From positions 56,216-120,215 of the forward strand of contig FCOH02000019.1 in the NCBI GenBank assembly GCA_001544595.2: a stretch of 64,000 bases of DNA, read 5' to 3'. A program made the position numbers and the translations under genes. Below are positions 36,287 to 44,645 of the stretch, one piece after another. Numbering within the stretch: position 1 is the stretch's first letter; the number at the start of each line of letters is the position of its first letter. The DNA is from Caballeronia peredens. Its GTDB lineage: Bacteria; Pseudomonadota; Gammaproteobacteria; Burkholderiales; Burkholderiaceae. Under the pieces are notes generated by a model, which was given only the letters and a program-made list of their open reading frames with translations, was not told the DNA's origin and searched no databases.

Positions 36287-36937
36287 TTACGAAATCAGCA
36301 AACCCTTCTTCTCGATGAACGAAATCACCTGAGCCAGCCCGTCGAGCGCCTTCAGATTGCACATGACGAACGGCCGTTCGCCGCGCATCTTTTTGGCGTC
36401 GCTCGCCATGATGTCGAGATTCGCGCCGACGTAAGGCGCGAGGTCCGTCTTGTTGATCACCAGCAGATCCGATTTCGTGATGCCCGGCCCGCCCTTGCGC
36501 GGAATTTTCTCGCCGCCCGCGACATCGATCACGTAGATCGTCAGGTCGGACAATTCGGGGCTGAACGTGGCCGCGAGATTGTCGCCGCCGGATTCGATGA
36601 ACACGATATCCGCGTCCGGAAACTTCGACACCATGCGATCGACGGCTTCGAGATTGATCGACGCATCCTCGCGGATCGCCGTGTGCGGGCAGCCGCCCGT
36701 CTCGACGCCCATGATGCGCTCGGCGGGCAGCGCGCCCGCGACGGTCAGCAGGCGCTGATCTTCCTTCGTATAAATGTCGTTGGTGATGGCGACGAGATCG
36801 TATTGCTCGCGCATCGCCTTGCAGAGCATTTCGAGCAGCGTGGTCTTGCCGGAGCCGACCGGCCCGCCCACGCCGACGCGCAACGGCGGCAGTTTCTTGG
36901 TTCGGCGGGCGGCGGCGGAATAAGCGGGAGCGTTCAT
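36287..36937 (-). CDS. ureG: Urease accessory GTPase UreG
   Basis: GTP-dependent nickel-delivery chaperone for the urease apoenzyme. 216 residues. The P-loop GPVGSGKT is at about 24-31, the nickel-binding CPH motif of the family is present (GGCPHTAIREDAS), ESGGDNLAATFSPEL forms the switch region, and NKTDLAPYVG is the guanine-specificity motif. It is last in ureABCEFG, 20 bp after ureF. Confidence 0.97.
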   Translation of the reverse strand: MNAPAYSAAARRTKKLPPLRVGVGGPVGSGKTTLLEMLCKAMREQYDLVAITNDIYTKEDQRLLTVAGALPAERIMGVETGGCPHTAIREDASINLEAVDRMVSKFPDADIVFIESGGDNLAATFSPELSDLTIYVIDVAGGEKIPRKGGPGITKSDLLVINKTDLAPYVGANLDIMASDAKKMRGERPFVMCNLKALDGLAQVISFIEKKGLLIS

Positions 36938-36957
36938 GTTCTGTGGTCAGGTGTGAT

Positions 36958-37638
36958 TCAGGAGCGGAACAGCCGCGAATATTGCGATTCGTGCCGCGCC
37001 GACAGAATGCCGAGCTGCGGCGCGAACGTGTTGATCTGTCCCGGCGATGTGCCGAGTGCGCGGCGCACGGCGGCATGGATCGGCTCGCGCAATGCGACGA
37101 TGATGCGCTGCCCCGCGAGCTGTCCGAGCGGCACGGCTTTGAGCGCGGCGGCCGCCTGATTCTCGACCCAGCTGAACGCATAGGCGGCGAGCACCGCTTC
37201 GGGCGCGGCGTCGTGCGCGAAGGCGGCGAAGGCGAAGGCCGTCGGCTGCGCGATGGGTTTGAGCGCGGCGAGCGTGGCGCGCCGTGCGGGCTCGCCCCAT
37301 TCGAGCGATGCGCACAACTGCGCGAGCGACCAGCCCATCTGTTCGGTTTCGCGACGCAGTTCCGCCGATTCGCGGCTCGCGAGGTATTCGTCGTTGGCGG
37401 CGCGCAGCGCGTCTTCGTCGTGCAGACGCCAGTGTTCGAGCTGATGCGCGAGCATCGGCAACTCGCCGCGCGCGAGCACGTCGGCGAGACCGCTTTCGAT
37501 CCAGGCGCGCGCGCTGTCGCCGTCGTGGATCAGGCCGTGCTCGATCGCTGCCTCGAGGCCTTGCGAATAGCTGAACGCGCCGATCGGCAGCGCCGGCGAC
37601 GCGAGATGCAAAAGCGCCGTGAGTTCAGCGATGTCCAT
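36958..37638 (-). CDS. ureF: Urease accessory protein UreF
   Basis: All-helical chaperone that bridges UreD and UreG in the activation complex. 226 residues from ATG 37638, starting MDIAELTALLHLASPALPIGAFSYSQGLE, the family signature. An ATG at 37662 would add 8 residues. Longer frames upstream are only the shadow of ureE's His-rich tail. The ureF start lies inside the last codons of ureE, a 14-bp overlap in another frame, so the two are coupled. Confidence 0.95.
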   Translation of the reverse strand: MDIAELTALLHLASPALPIGAFSYSQGLEAAIEHGLIHDGDSARAWIESGLADVLARGELPMLAHQLEHWRLHDEDALRAANDEYLASRESAELRRETEQMGWSLAQLCASLEWGEPARRATLAALKPIAQPTAFAFAAFAHDAAPEAVLAAYAFSWVENQAAAALKAVPLGQLAGQRIIVALREPIHAAVRRALGTSPGQINTFAPQLGILSARHESQYSRLFRS

Positions 37639-38281
37639 GGCCGTGGTGATGAGCGTGATCATGGCCGTGGCCGTGGCCGTGGCCGTGGTCGTGATCGTGA
37701 TCGTGGCTGTGATCGTGCCCGCACGATGCGTGATCGTGGCCGTGCGAGTGATCGTGCGAGTGATCGTGCCCGTGATGCTCGTCGAACACCTTCTGCGCGA
37801 GCGCATAGTCTTCGCTGAAGGTTTCGTCGTGGCCGTGCTTGTGGCCGCCGCCGTACGCACCCGTTTCCGGCTGGAACGGCTGCGATTCGTGCGCGACCAG
37901 CACGCCCAGGCGCTTCAGCATGTCTTCGAGCACGGAATCGGCTTCGAGTTTCAGGTAGTCCGCGCCGACTTCGACGGGCGTATGGCGATTGCCGAGATGA
38001 TATGCAGCGCGCGTCAATAGCCGCACGCTCGGCGCGCGCACAACGAGCACATCCTCCGCCGCCGCGACGACGCGCACGAAGCCGCCGTCATCCGCGACGA
38101 GCATGTCGCCGTCCGCGAGCACGGTGCCGCGCGGCATCACGAGGGCCACTTCCTCGCCGTTGTCGAGCGTGGCGGCGAGACGGCTCTTGCAGCGCGCGTC
38201 GAAGGCCAGCGTGAGGGTCGGCGCGCGCTTGACGAGCACGGGGGCGAGTTTCGCGGTCAGTCGTTTGTCGATGGTGCGCAT
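37625..38281 (-). CDS. ureE: Urease nickel metallochaperone UreE with long His-rich tail
   Basis: Delivers Ni(II) during urease maturation. 218 residues. The N-terminal UreE domain (residues 1-75) and the metal-binding C-terminal domain (YHLGNRHTPVEV near residues 93-104) are intact. The last 50 residues contain about 25 histidines in HD, HG and HS dipeptides, a nickel-storage tail seen in some UreE proteins and unusually long here. The tail is encoded by near-perfect 6-bp repeats (see findings). Confidence 0.96.
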   Translation of the reverse strand: MRTIDKRLTAKLAPVLVKRAPTLTLAFDARCKSRLAATLDNGEEVALVMPRGTVLADGDMLVADDGGFVRVVAAAEDVLVVRAPSVRLLTRAAYHLGNRHTPVEVGADYLKLEADSVLEDMLKRLGVLVAHESQPFQPETGAYGGGHKHGHDETFSEDYALAQKVFDEHHGHDHSHDHSHGHDHASCGHDHSHDHDHDHGHGHGHGHDHAHHHGHGHR

Positions 38282-38287
38282 GAAGTG

Positions 38288-39994
38288 TCAGAACAGGAAA
38301 TAGCGTTGCGCCATCGGCAGCACGGTGGCGGGATCGCAGGTGAGCAATTGCCCATCGGCGATCACCTGATAGGTCTGCGGATCGACGCTGATGGACGGCT
38401 GCCACGCATTGTGAATCATGTCGGCCTTCGTCACATTGCGGCAGTTCTTCACCGCGACGACCTGTTTCTTCAGTTCATAGCGATCCGCGATGCGCGACTC
38501 CGCCGCCAGTTGCGACACGAACGTCAGCGATGTCTTGCCGAGCGCGCCGCCGCGCGTGGCGAACATTTCGCGGTAATGCACCGGCTGCGGCGTCGGAATC
38601 GATGCGTTCGGGTCGCCCATCTGCGCCAGCGCGATCATGCCGCCCTTGACGATCATCGCGGGTTTGACGCCGAAGAACGCCGGCTCCCAGAACACGAGAT
38701 CGGCCCACTTGCCCGGCTCGATCGAACCGACTTCATGCGCGATGCCGTGCGTGATCGCCGGATTGATCGTGTACTTCGCGACATAGCGCTTCGCGCGAAA
38801 GTTGTCGTTGCGCGCGTTGTCTTCGGCCAGCGCACCGCGCTGCACCTTCATCTTGTGCGCGGTCTGCCACGTGCGGATGATGACTTCGCCGACGCGGCCC
38901 ATCGCCTGCGAATCGGACGACAGCATCGACAAGGCGCCCAGATCGTGCAGGATGTCTTCGGCCGCGATGGTCTCGCGGCGAATGCGCGACTCCGCAAACG
39001 CGATATCTTCCGCAATCGACGGATCGAGGTGATGGCACACCATCAGCATGTCGAGATGTTCGTCGAGCGTGTTGATGGTGTAGGGGCGCGTCGGATTGGT
39101 GGACGAGGGCAGCACGTTGGATTCGCCCGCCACCTTGATGATGTCCGGCGCGTGGCCGCCGCCCGCGCCTTCCGTGTGATACGTGTGGATCGTGCGGCCC
39201 TTGAACGCGGCGATGGTCGTCTCGACGAAGCCCGCTTCGTTGAGCGTGTCCGTGTGAATGGCGACCTGCGTGTCGGTGTCGTCGGCGACACTGAGGCAGT
39301 TGTCGATCGCGGCGGGCGTCGTGCCCCAGTCCTCGTGCAGCTTGAGGCCGATCGCGCCGGCCTTCACCTGTTCCATCAACGGTTCCGGCAGGCTCGCGTT
39401 GCCCTTGCCGAGAAAGCCGAGATTGACCGGCCAGCCGTCGGCGGCCTGCAGCATGCGTTCCATGTGCCACGGGCCCGGCGTGCAGGTCGTCGCGTTGGTG
39501 CCGGTCGCGGGACCGGTGCCGCCGCCGAGCATCGTCGTGACGCCGCTCGCGAGCGCTTCGTCGATCTGCTGCGGACTGATGAAGTGGATGTGCGTATCCA
39601 CGCCGCCCGCCGTGACGATCATGCCTTCGCCCGCGATCACTTCCGTCGCCGCGCCGATCGCGATGTTCACGTTCGGCTGGATATCCGGATTACCCGCCTT
39701 GCCGATCGCGAAGATGCGTCCGCCCTTGATGCCGATGTCGGCCTTCACGATGCCCCAGTGGTCGAGGATCAGCGCGTTGGTCACGACGGTATCGACGACG
39801 TCGGCGGCGGTGCGCTGCGACTGGCCCATGCCGTCGCGAATCACCTTGCCGCCGCCGAACTTCACTTCTTCGCCGTAGGTGGTGAAGTCGCGCTCGACTT
39901 CGATGATGAGTTCGGTGTCGGCGAGGCGCACGCGGTCGCCGGTGGTCGGGCCGAACATTTCCGCATAAGCGCGGCGGCCGATGCGTAGCGTCAT
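38288..39994 (-). CDS. ureC: Urease subunit alpha (catalytic)
   Basis: Nickel-dependent hydrolysis of urea to ammonia and carbamate. 568 residues, full length. The HIHF metal ligands are in VDTHIHFISPQQ (about residue 135). The carbamylated Lys is in GLKLHEDWG (about residue 217). The flap Cys-His-His is VCHHLDP (about residues 320-325), and the metal-ligand Asp lies in LSSDSQAMGRVGEV (about residue 363). All look intact, so the enzyme should be active. It sits 6 bp before ureE. Confidence 0.98.
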   Translation of the reverse strand: MTLRIGRRAYAEMFGPTTGDRVRLADTELIIEVERDFTTYGEEVKFGGGKVIRDGMGQSQRTAADVVDTVVTNALILDHWGIVKADIGIKGGRIFAIGKAGNPDIQPNVNIAIGAATEVIAGEGMIVTAGGVDTHIHFISPQQIDEALASGVTTMLGGGTGPATGTNATTCTPGPWHMERMLQAADGWPVNLGFLGKGNASLPEPLMEQVKAGAIGLKLHEDWGTTPAAIDNCLSVADDTDTQVAIHTDTLNEAGFVETTIAAFKGRTIHTYHTEGAGGGHAPDIIKVAGESNVLPSSTNPTRPYTINTLDEHLDMLMVCHHLDPSIAEDIAFAESRIRRETIAAEDILHDLGALSMLSSDSQAMGRVGEVIIRTWQTAHKMKVQRGALAEDNARNDNFRAKRYVAKYTINPAITHGIAHEVGSIEPGKWADLVFWEPAFFGVKPAMIVKGGMIALAQMGDPNASIPTPQPVHYREMFATRGGALGKTSLTFVSQLAAESRIADRYELKKQVVAVKNCRNVTKADMIHNAWQPSISVDPQTYQVIADGQLLTCDPATVLPMAQRYFLF

Positions 39995-40010
39995 GTTTTC
40001 GATGTCCTGT

Positions 40011-40316
40011 TCAGAGTGGGCCCATTACGAGGCCGTTGAAGCCGTAGACATGACGATCGCCCGCGAGCGCGACGAGCTCGACCGTGCGTTCCTGTCCCGG
40101 CTCGAAGCGCACGGCGGTGCCCGCCGCGATGTTCAGGCGAAAGCCGCGCGCACGCTCGCGCTCGAACTTGAGCGCCGCGTTGACTTCGTAGAAGTGGAAA
40201 TGCGAGCCGACCTGCACGGGCCGGTCGCCGTGATTCGCGACGAGGACGGTCACGGTCTCGCGGCCCGCGTTGAGTTCGAGTTCGCCGTCTTCGATGAAGG
40301 TTTCGCCGGGGATCAT
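40011..40316 (-). CDS. ureB: Urease subunit beta
   Basis: 101-residue structural subunit that packs with UreA and UreC. Begins MIPGETFIEDGELELNAGRE, and GSHFHFYEVN near residue 37-46 is the family signature. It is of normal length and lies 16 bp before ureC and 4 bp after ureA. Confidence 0.97.
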   Translation of the reverse strand: MIPGETFIEDGELELNAGRETVTVLVANHGDRPVQVGSHFHFYEVNAALKFERERARGFRLNIAAGTAVRFEPGQERTVELVALAGDRHVYGFNGLVMGPL

Positions 40317-40320
40317 GGTG

Positions 40321-40623
40321 TCAGGGGATCGGATGATGAACCGTCACGAGCTTCGTGCCGTCGGGGAAGGTCGCTTCGATCTGGATGTCGGGGATCATCT
40401 CGGGCACGCCTTCCATCACGTCGTCGCGCGTGAGGATCGTGGTGCCGTAATGCATGACTTCGGCGACCGTCTTGCCGTCGCGCGCCGCTTCCATCAATGC
40501 GGCCGAAATGAAAGCGACGGCTTCCGGATAGTTGAGCTTCAGGCCGCGCGCGCGGCGGCGTTCGGCGAGCAAGGCTGCGGTGAAGATCAGCAGCTTGTCC
40601 TTTTCGCGAGGCGTGAGTTTCAT
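40321..40623 (-). CDS. ureA: Urease subunit gamma
   Basis: 100-residue urease gamma subunit, starting MKLTPREKDKLLIFTAALLAERR. The segment LNYPEAVAFISAALMEAARDG and the end TKLVTVHHPIP are characteristic. It is first in ureABCEFG. It is separated from ureD by a four-gene ABC transporter, and a promoter candidate lies directly upstream. Confidence 0.97.
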   Translation of the reverse strand: MKLTPREKDKLLIFTAALLAERRRARGLKLNYPEAVAFISAALMEAARDGKTVAEVMHYGTTILTRDDVMEGVPEMIPDIQIEATFPDGTKLVTVHHPIP

Positions 40624-40662
40624 GGGCTCTTTGGTTAAAGACGCGGGACTTCGGGCGGTGCA

Positions 40663-40690
40663 ATGCTAGCATCGGAAGGCCTGTTTTCAA
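40663..40690 (-). promoter_or_regulatory. Candidate sigma-70 promoter of ureABCEFG
   Basis: On the minus strand: TTGAAA (40690-40685), a 16-bp spacer, TAGCAT (40668-40663), about 40 bp before the ureA start. It lies in the 100-bp gap after the ABC transporter ATPase gene and suggests that the urease structural genes are transcribed independently. Confidence 0.5.
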
Positions 40691-40723
40691 GGGCTTTCGA
40701 TGCACTCGGCGGCGCCCTCCCGC

Positions 40724-41443
40724 TTACTGGATGAAGCGCTGCAGCTCGACGGTCGAAGGCCGCTCGAAGATCGCCTCGGGTGCGCCCGATTCCCACACGC
40801 GTCCCTGATGCATGAACACGACCTTGTCGCTCACGCGGCGCGCGAAGCGCATTTCGTGCGTGACCATGATGAGCGTCATGCCGTCGCGCGCGAGATCCTC
40901 GACCACGGCCAGCACTTCGCCGACGAGTTCGGGATCGAGCGCCGAGGTGATCTCGTCGCACAGCAGCACGGTCGGCTTCATCGCCAGTGCGCGCGCAATC
41001 GCCACGCGTTGCTGCTGACCGCCGGAAAGCTGCTCGGGATAGGCGTCGAACTTGTCGCCGAGACCCACGCGCTCGAGCACCGAATGCGCGGTCGCGCGCG
41101 CCTTAGCCTTGTGAATCTTCTTGACGACCGTCTGCGCAAGCATCACGTTCTGCCCGGCGGTGAGATGCGGAAAGAGGTTGTATTGCTGGAACACCATGCC
41201 GACCTTCAGGCGCAGCGCGCGCAGATCTGCGCGGCGTGCGTCGATATGTTCCCCGTCGATCTCGATCGAACCTTCGTCGATGCTCTCCAGTCCGTTCAAC
41301 GTGCGCAGCAGCGTGCTCTTGCCCGAGCCGCTGCGCCCGATGATCGCGACGACCTGTCCGCGCTCGACGGCGAAATCGATTCCCTTGAGCACCTGATTCG
41401 CGCCGAACTGCTTCTGTAGATTGCGGGTTTCAACGAGCGGCAT
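40724..41443 (-). CDS. Polar amino-acid ABC transporter, ATP-binding protein
   Basis: 239-residue ATPase of the GlnQ/HisP/ArtP type. Walker A GRSGSGKST (about residues 35-43), the Q-loop in FQQYNLFPHLT, signature LSGGQQQRVAIARAL, Walker B VLLCDEITSALDPE, and the switch His in THEM. ATG 41443 has AAGGA upstream and overlaps the end of the permease gene by 14 bp. It is last gene of a four-gene transporter set, placed between ureD and ureA. Confidence 0.93.
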   Translation of the reverse strand: MPLVETRNLQKQFGANQVLKGIDFAVERGQVVAIIGRSGSGKSTLLRTLNGLESIDEGSIEIDGEHIDARRADLRALRLKVGMVFQQYNLFPHLTAGQNVMLAQTVVKKIHKAKARATAHSVLERVGLGDKFDAYPEQLSGGQQQRVAIARALAMKPTVLLCDEITSALDPELVGEVLAVVEDLARDGMTLIMVTHEMRFARRVSDKVVFMHQGRVWESGAPEAIFERPSTVELQRFIQ

Positions 41444-42080
41444 TCCATTTCCTTTCAAGCGTGCGTGCATAGCGCGTGAGCGGATAACACAGCACGAAAT
41501 AAATCACGGCGACGAGTCCGTACACGAGAAACGGCCGGAACGTCGCGTTCGAAATCATCGTGCCGGCTTTCGTGAGTTCGGTGAAGCCGATGATCGACAC
41601 GAGCGCCGTATCCTTCACCGCCTGCACGGCGAAGCCGACCGTCGGACCGACGGACAGACGCGTCGCCTGCGGCAGGATCACGTGGCGAAGCTGCTCCAAG
41701 TAGCTCATCGCGAGACTCGACGATGCTTCCCACTGGCCTTTCGGCACCGCTTCGACCGCGCCGCGCCAGATCTCCGCGAGATAGGCGCTCGTGAACAGCG
41801 TGAGGCCGACCGTCGCCGCGAGCCACGGCGATACTTCGATGCCGAGCAAGGGCAGGCCGAAGAACACGAGGAAGAGCTGCATCAGCAAGGGCGTGCCCTG
41901 AAACACCTGGATGTAGCCCTTGACGAGCGTACGCAGCACGTGCGACTTCGACACGCGCATCACGAGCAGCGCAAAGCCGACGACGCCGCCCAGCACGAAC
42001 GATACGACCGAGAGCACGACGGTCCAGCGCGCGGCGAGCAGCAGGTTCTCGAAGATCTGCGCGAGCGTGAATTCGATCAT
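41430..42080 (-). CDS. Polar amino-acid ABC transporter permease (second)
   Basis: 216-residue inner-membrane permease of the HisM/GlnP family. The coupling segment AYLAEIWRGAVEAVPKGQWEASSSLAMS contains the EAA loop. Start ATG 42080 overlaps the stop of the first permease in ATGA. It probably forms a heterodimer channel with the permease at 42077-42754. Confidence 0.93.
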   Translation of the reverse strand: MIEFTLAQIFENLLLAARWTVVLSVVSFVLGGVVGFALLVMRVSKSHVLRTLVKGYIQVFQGTPLLMQLFLVFFGLPLLGIEVSPWLAATVGLTLFTSAYLAEIWRGAVEAVPKGQWEASSSLAMSYLEQLRHVILPQATRLSVGPTVGFAVQAVKDTALVSIIGFTELTKAGTMISNATFRPFLVYGLVAVIYFVLCYPLTRYARTLERKWNAAR

Positions 42081-42754
42081 CGCGCGGTGCTCCGGTGGTT
42101 CATCAGGAAGCGCTTGCCCGCCGCGTTCAGCGCCGTGCGCACGACGAGCGCCATCACGAGATACGCGGCCGTGATGAAGAAGCACGTTTCGAACGCGCGG
42201 AAGTTGCGCGACTGGATGTAGCTCGCCGCATAAGTCAGATCGGGCACGGAGATCTGCGACACGACGGCTGAGCCGAGCATCGTGATGACGATCTGGCTCG
42301 TCAGCGCGGGAAACACCTTCGCGAGCGCCTGCGGCAGCACGACATGGCGGAACGTCTCGGCGCGCGACATCGCGAGCGATGAAGCCGCTTCGTGATGCCC
42401 CTTCGGCACCGCCGCGACGCCCGAGCGGATGATCTCGATCGAATACGCGCCTAAGTTGAGCGTCATCGCGAGAATCGCTGCCACGTACTCGCTCAGATGG
42501 ATGCCGAGCGCGGGCAGTCCGAAGAACACGAAGAACAGCTGCACGATGAACGGCGTGTTGCGGATCGCCTCGACATAGCCGCCGACGAGCGTGCGCAACC
42601 ACGCATGCCGGCTGTCGCGGGCGGCGGCGCCGAGCACGCCGACCGACACGCCCAGCGCCGTCGAGACGGCGGTGAGCGCAAGCGTCGTCGCGGCGCCGCT
42701 CGCGAACATGCCCGCGTATTGCGCGAGATCGCCGAATTGGAGTTCGTAGGCCAT
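42077..42754 (-). CDS. Polar amino-acid ABC transporter permease (first)
   Basis: 225-residue permease of the same family. Its EAA-loop region is AYSIEIIRSGVAAVPKGHHEAASSLAMS. It starts at ATG 42754, with a GTG four codons upstream as alternative. It lies 19 bp behind the binding-protein gene. Tandem permeases with different sequences are usual for importers of this type. Confidence 0.92.
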   Translation of the reverse strand: MAYELQFGDLAQYAGMFASGAATTLALTAVSTALGVSVGVLGAAARDSRHAWLRTLVGGYVEAIRNTPFIVQLFFVFFGLPALGIHLSEYVAAILAMTLNLGAYSIEIIRSGVAAVPKGHHEAASSLAMSRAETFRHVVLPQALAKVFPALTSQIVITMLGSAVVSQISVPDLTYAASYIQSRNFRAFETCFFITAAYLVMALVVRTALNAAGKRFLMNHRSTAR

Positions 42755-42773
42755 ACGATGCGGCACCCGTCGA

Positions 42774-43562
42774 TCAGAGGCTGGCGGGCAGCGGCTGGCC
42801 GAACCACTTCTTCGACATCGTGTTGAGCGTGCCGTCCTTCTTCGCCTGCGCGATGGCGTCGTCGACCTTGGCGACGAGCCGCGGCTCGCTCTTGTTCATG
42901 CCGACATAGCACGGCGAATCCTTGATGATGAACTTCGCCTCGGGGCGGCGCGGCGGGTTCTTCGCGAGGATCGCGGCCGCGACGATGTTGCCCGCCGCGA
43001 TCAACTGAACTTGTCCCGACAGAAACGCCGAGATGGTCGCGTTGTTGTCCTCGAAGCGCTTGATGGTCGCGTTCGGCGCCATCTGCGAGAGCGCGATTTC
43101 TTCGAGCGCGCCGCGCGTCGCGCCGACGGTCTTGCCGGTGAGATCGGCGGGACCGCTCACCTTGATGTCGGACGGGCCGAACACGCCCTGGAAGTAGGGC
43201 GCATAAGCGGTCGAAAAATCGAGCACCTTCTCGCGCTCGGGTGTCTTGCCGAGCGACGAGATCACGAGATCGACCTTGTTGGTCGTCAGATAGGGAATGC
43301 GGTTCGCGCTGTTGACGGGCACGAGTTCGAGCTTCACGTTCATCGACTTCGCGAGCAGCGCGGCCATGTCGACGTCGTAGCCTTGCGGCTTCATGTCCGC
43401 GCCGACGAAGCCGAACGGCGGATAGTCTTCGGGCACGGCCACGCGCAGCGTGCCGTTCTTCGCGATGGTGTCGAGCGCGTCGGCGTGCGCGGCGAAGGGA
43501 GCGAAAGCGAGAAGCAGCGCGACGAATGCGGTGCGTCGCGTGCGGGAGAACGTGGTGAGCAT
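42774..43562 (-). CDS. Polar amino-acid ABC transporter substrate-binding protein
   Basis: 262-residue periplasmic protein of SBP family 3. A Sec signal peptide ends near AHA at residues 25-27 (FAPFAAHADALD). The lobes show LRVAVPEDYPPFGFVGADMKPQGYDVDMA and LVISSLGKTPEREKVLDFS, typical of glutamine/arginine/histidine-type binders. GAAGGA precedes the ATG. The ligand cannot be assigned. Its position next to urease invites the idea that it imports a nitrogen source. Confidence 0.92.
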   Translation of the reverse strand: MLTTFSRTRRTAFVALLLAFAPFAAHADALDTIAKNGTLRVAVPEDYPPFGFVGADMKPQGYDVDMAALLAKSMNVKLELVPVNSANRIPYLTTNKVDLVISSLGKTPEREKVLDFSTAYAPYFQGVFGPSDIKVSGPADLTGKTVGATRGALEEIALSQMAPNATIKRFEDNNATISAFLSGQVQLIAAGNIVAAAILAKNPPRRPEAKFIIKDSPCYVGMNKSEPRLVAKVDDAIAQAKKDGTLNTMSKKWFGQPLPASL

Positions 43563-43757
43563 CGATGATCCTTCGGTCTTGAACGGCCGCGTCGAAAAGC
43601 GCGGTTCCTGAGCCGAGGTCTAAAGCGAGAGTCGTGCCATCGATGCCGGTTCGTTGTGCCGTCTGCGTCCGGCGGCTCCGCGCGGCACGGCGCGCACAGG
43701 CGATGTGCATGCCGATGCGCTTCCGTGGTGCGCGCTCCGCGCTTCGTCAGCGTGCCT

Positions 43758-44618
43758 TCAGGTGGTCCAGAGCCGCAACGGTCTTGCGTCGACGCCGTGC
43801 ACGACCGGCCGCAGATGCGTCCAGCAGTCGATGAGCGCGCGCTGCAGCGGTTCCATCGACCGGCTGATCGCCCGCACGATGAGCACGCCCGGCGCGACGC
43901 ACGATGCGCCCGCGCGCAGTTCGCCGTCGAAGGGCAGTTGCGCGGTGAGCGTTTCGGCGAGCGCGTCGTCGCAGGCGGGGCCGATTGCCCAGAGCGTGCC
44001 GTAAGCCGGAAAGCCCGCGAGTCCTTGCGCGGCGCCGCGCAGCGGATCGTTTGCATCGAGCAGCATGCGTTCGAACCAGAGCGTCTCGCCGTTGCGTCGC
44101 GCGATACGCGATATCGCCCTGATATGGCCGTGCGTCCATTTCTCGCCCGCGGCGGCGCGGCCGAGGAGCATGGCGTCCCAGCCGATGGCGGTTGCGCTTT
44201 CATCGAGCGTGAGATGCATGTCGAGTTCGATGTTCGACGATTCGAAGACGATGTTGTTCTGCGGCAGCCAGTCGAGTTTCGCGTGCGCCGCGAGATCGAT
44301 GTCGATGCGCTGCGTCGCGAGCCGGCCGTTGGCCTTGTACCACTTGGTCGCGCCGGGTGTCGTGATGACGGCGTGCGCGTGTTCTTGCAGACGAACGTCG
44401 ATGGACAGGCGATCGCCGCCCGCGACGCCGCCCGGCGGATGCACGATCACGGCGTGACAGATATCGCCTTCGGGATAGAGCGGGCGTTGCAGGCGCAGCG
44501 GTCCTTCGTGCTTGCGATGTGCAAACGCTGTGCGCCCGTGCTGATGGGCGAAGCCGAGTTCGAGCCGGCCGCGCCAGGTGTTCGGATCGGCGAGCGTCGC
44601 GTGCGATTCGTGGTGCAT
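43758..44618 (-). CDS. ureD: Urease accessory protein UreD
   Basis: 286-residue UreD/UreH chaperone, the scaffold that holds UreF and UreG on the apo-urease. Landmarks: VIVHPPGGVAGGDRLSIDV near residues 58-76, TPGATKWYKANG, and LPQNNIVFESSNIEL. It starts 27 bp after urtE, so those two are probably co-transcribed. Unusually it is separated from ureA by 3.1 kb containing an amino-acid transporter. Confidence 0.95.
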   Translation of the reverse strand: MHHESHATLADPNTWRGRLELGFAHQHGRTAFAHRKHEGPLRLQRPLYPEGDICHAVIVHPPGGVAGGDRLSIDVRLQEHAHAVITTPGATKWYKANGRLATQRIDIDLAAHAKLDWLPQNNIVFESSNIELDMHLTLDESATAIGWDAMLLGRAAAGEKWTHGHIRAISRIARRNGETLWFERMLLDANDPLRGAAQGLAGFPAYGTLWAIGPACDDALAETLTAQLPFDGELRAGASCVAPGVLIVRAISRSMEPLQRALIDCWTHLRPVVHGVDARPLRLWTT

Positions 44619-44645
44619 GGGCGTGCGTTCAGGAGTGAGGCGCCA

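Noticed and set aside
37664..37780. Short tandem repeats in ureE as a CRISPR or regulatory array
   Set aside because: The 6-bp units are the codons of the His-rich tail. No spacers and no cas genes.
38285..39988. 567-codon plus-strand frame opposite ureC
   Set aside because: Exact antisense of a highly conserved urease subunit, with Arg/Val-rich composition.
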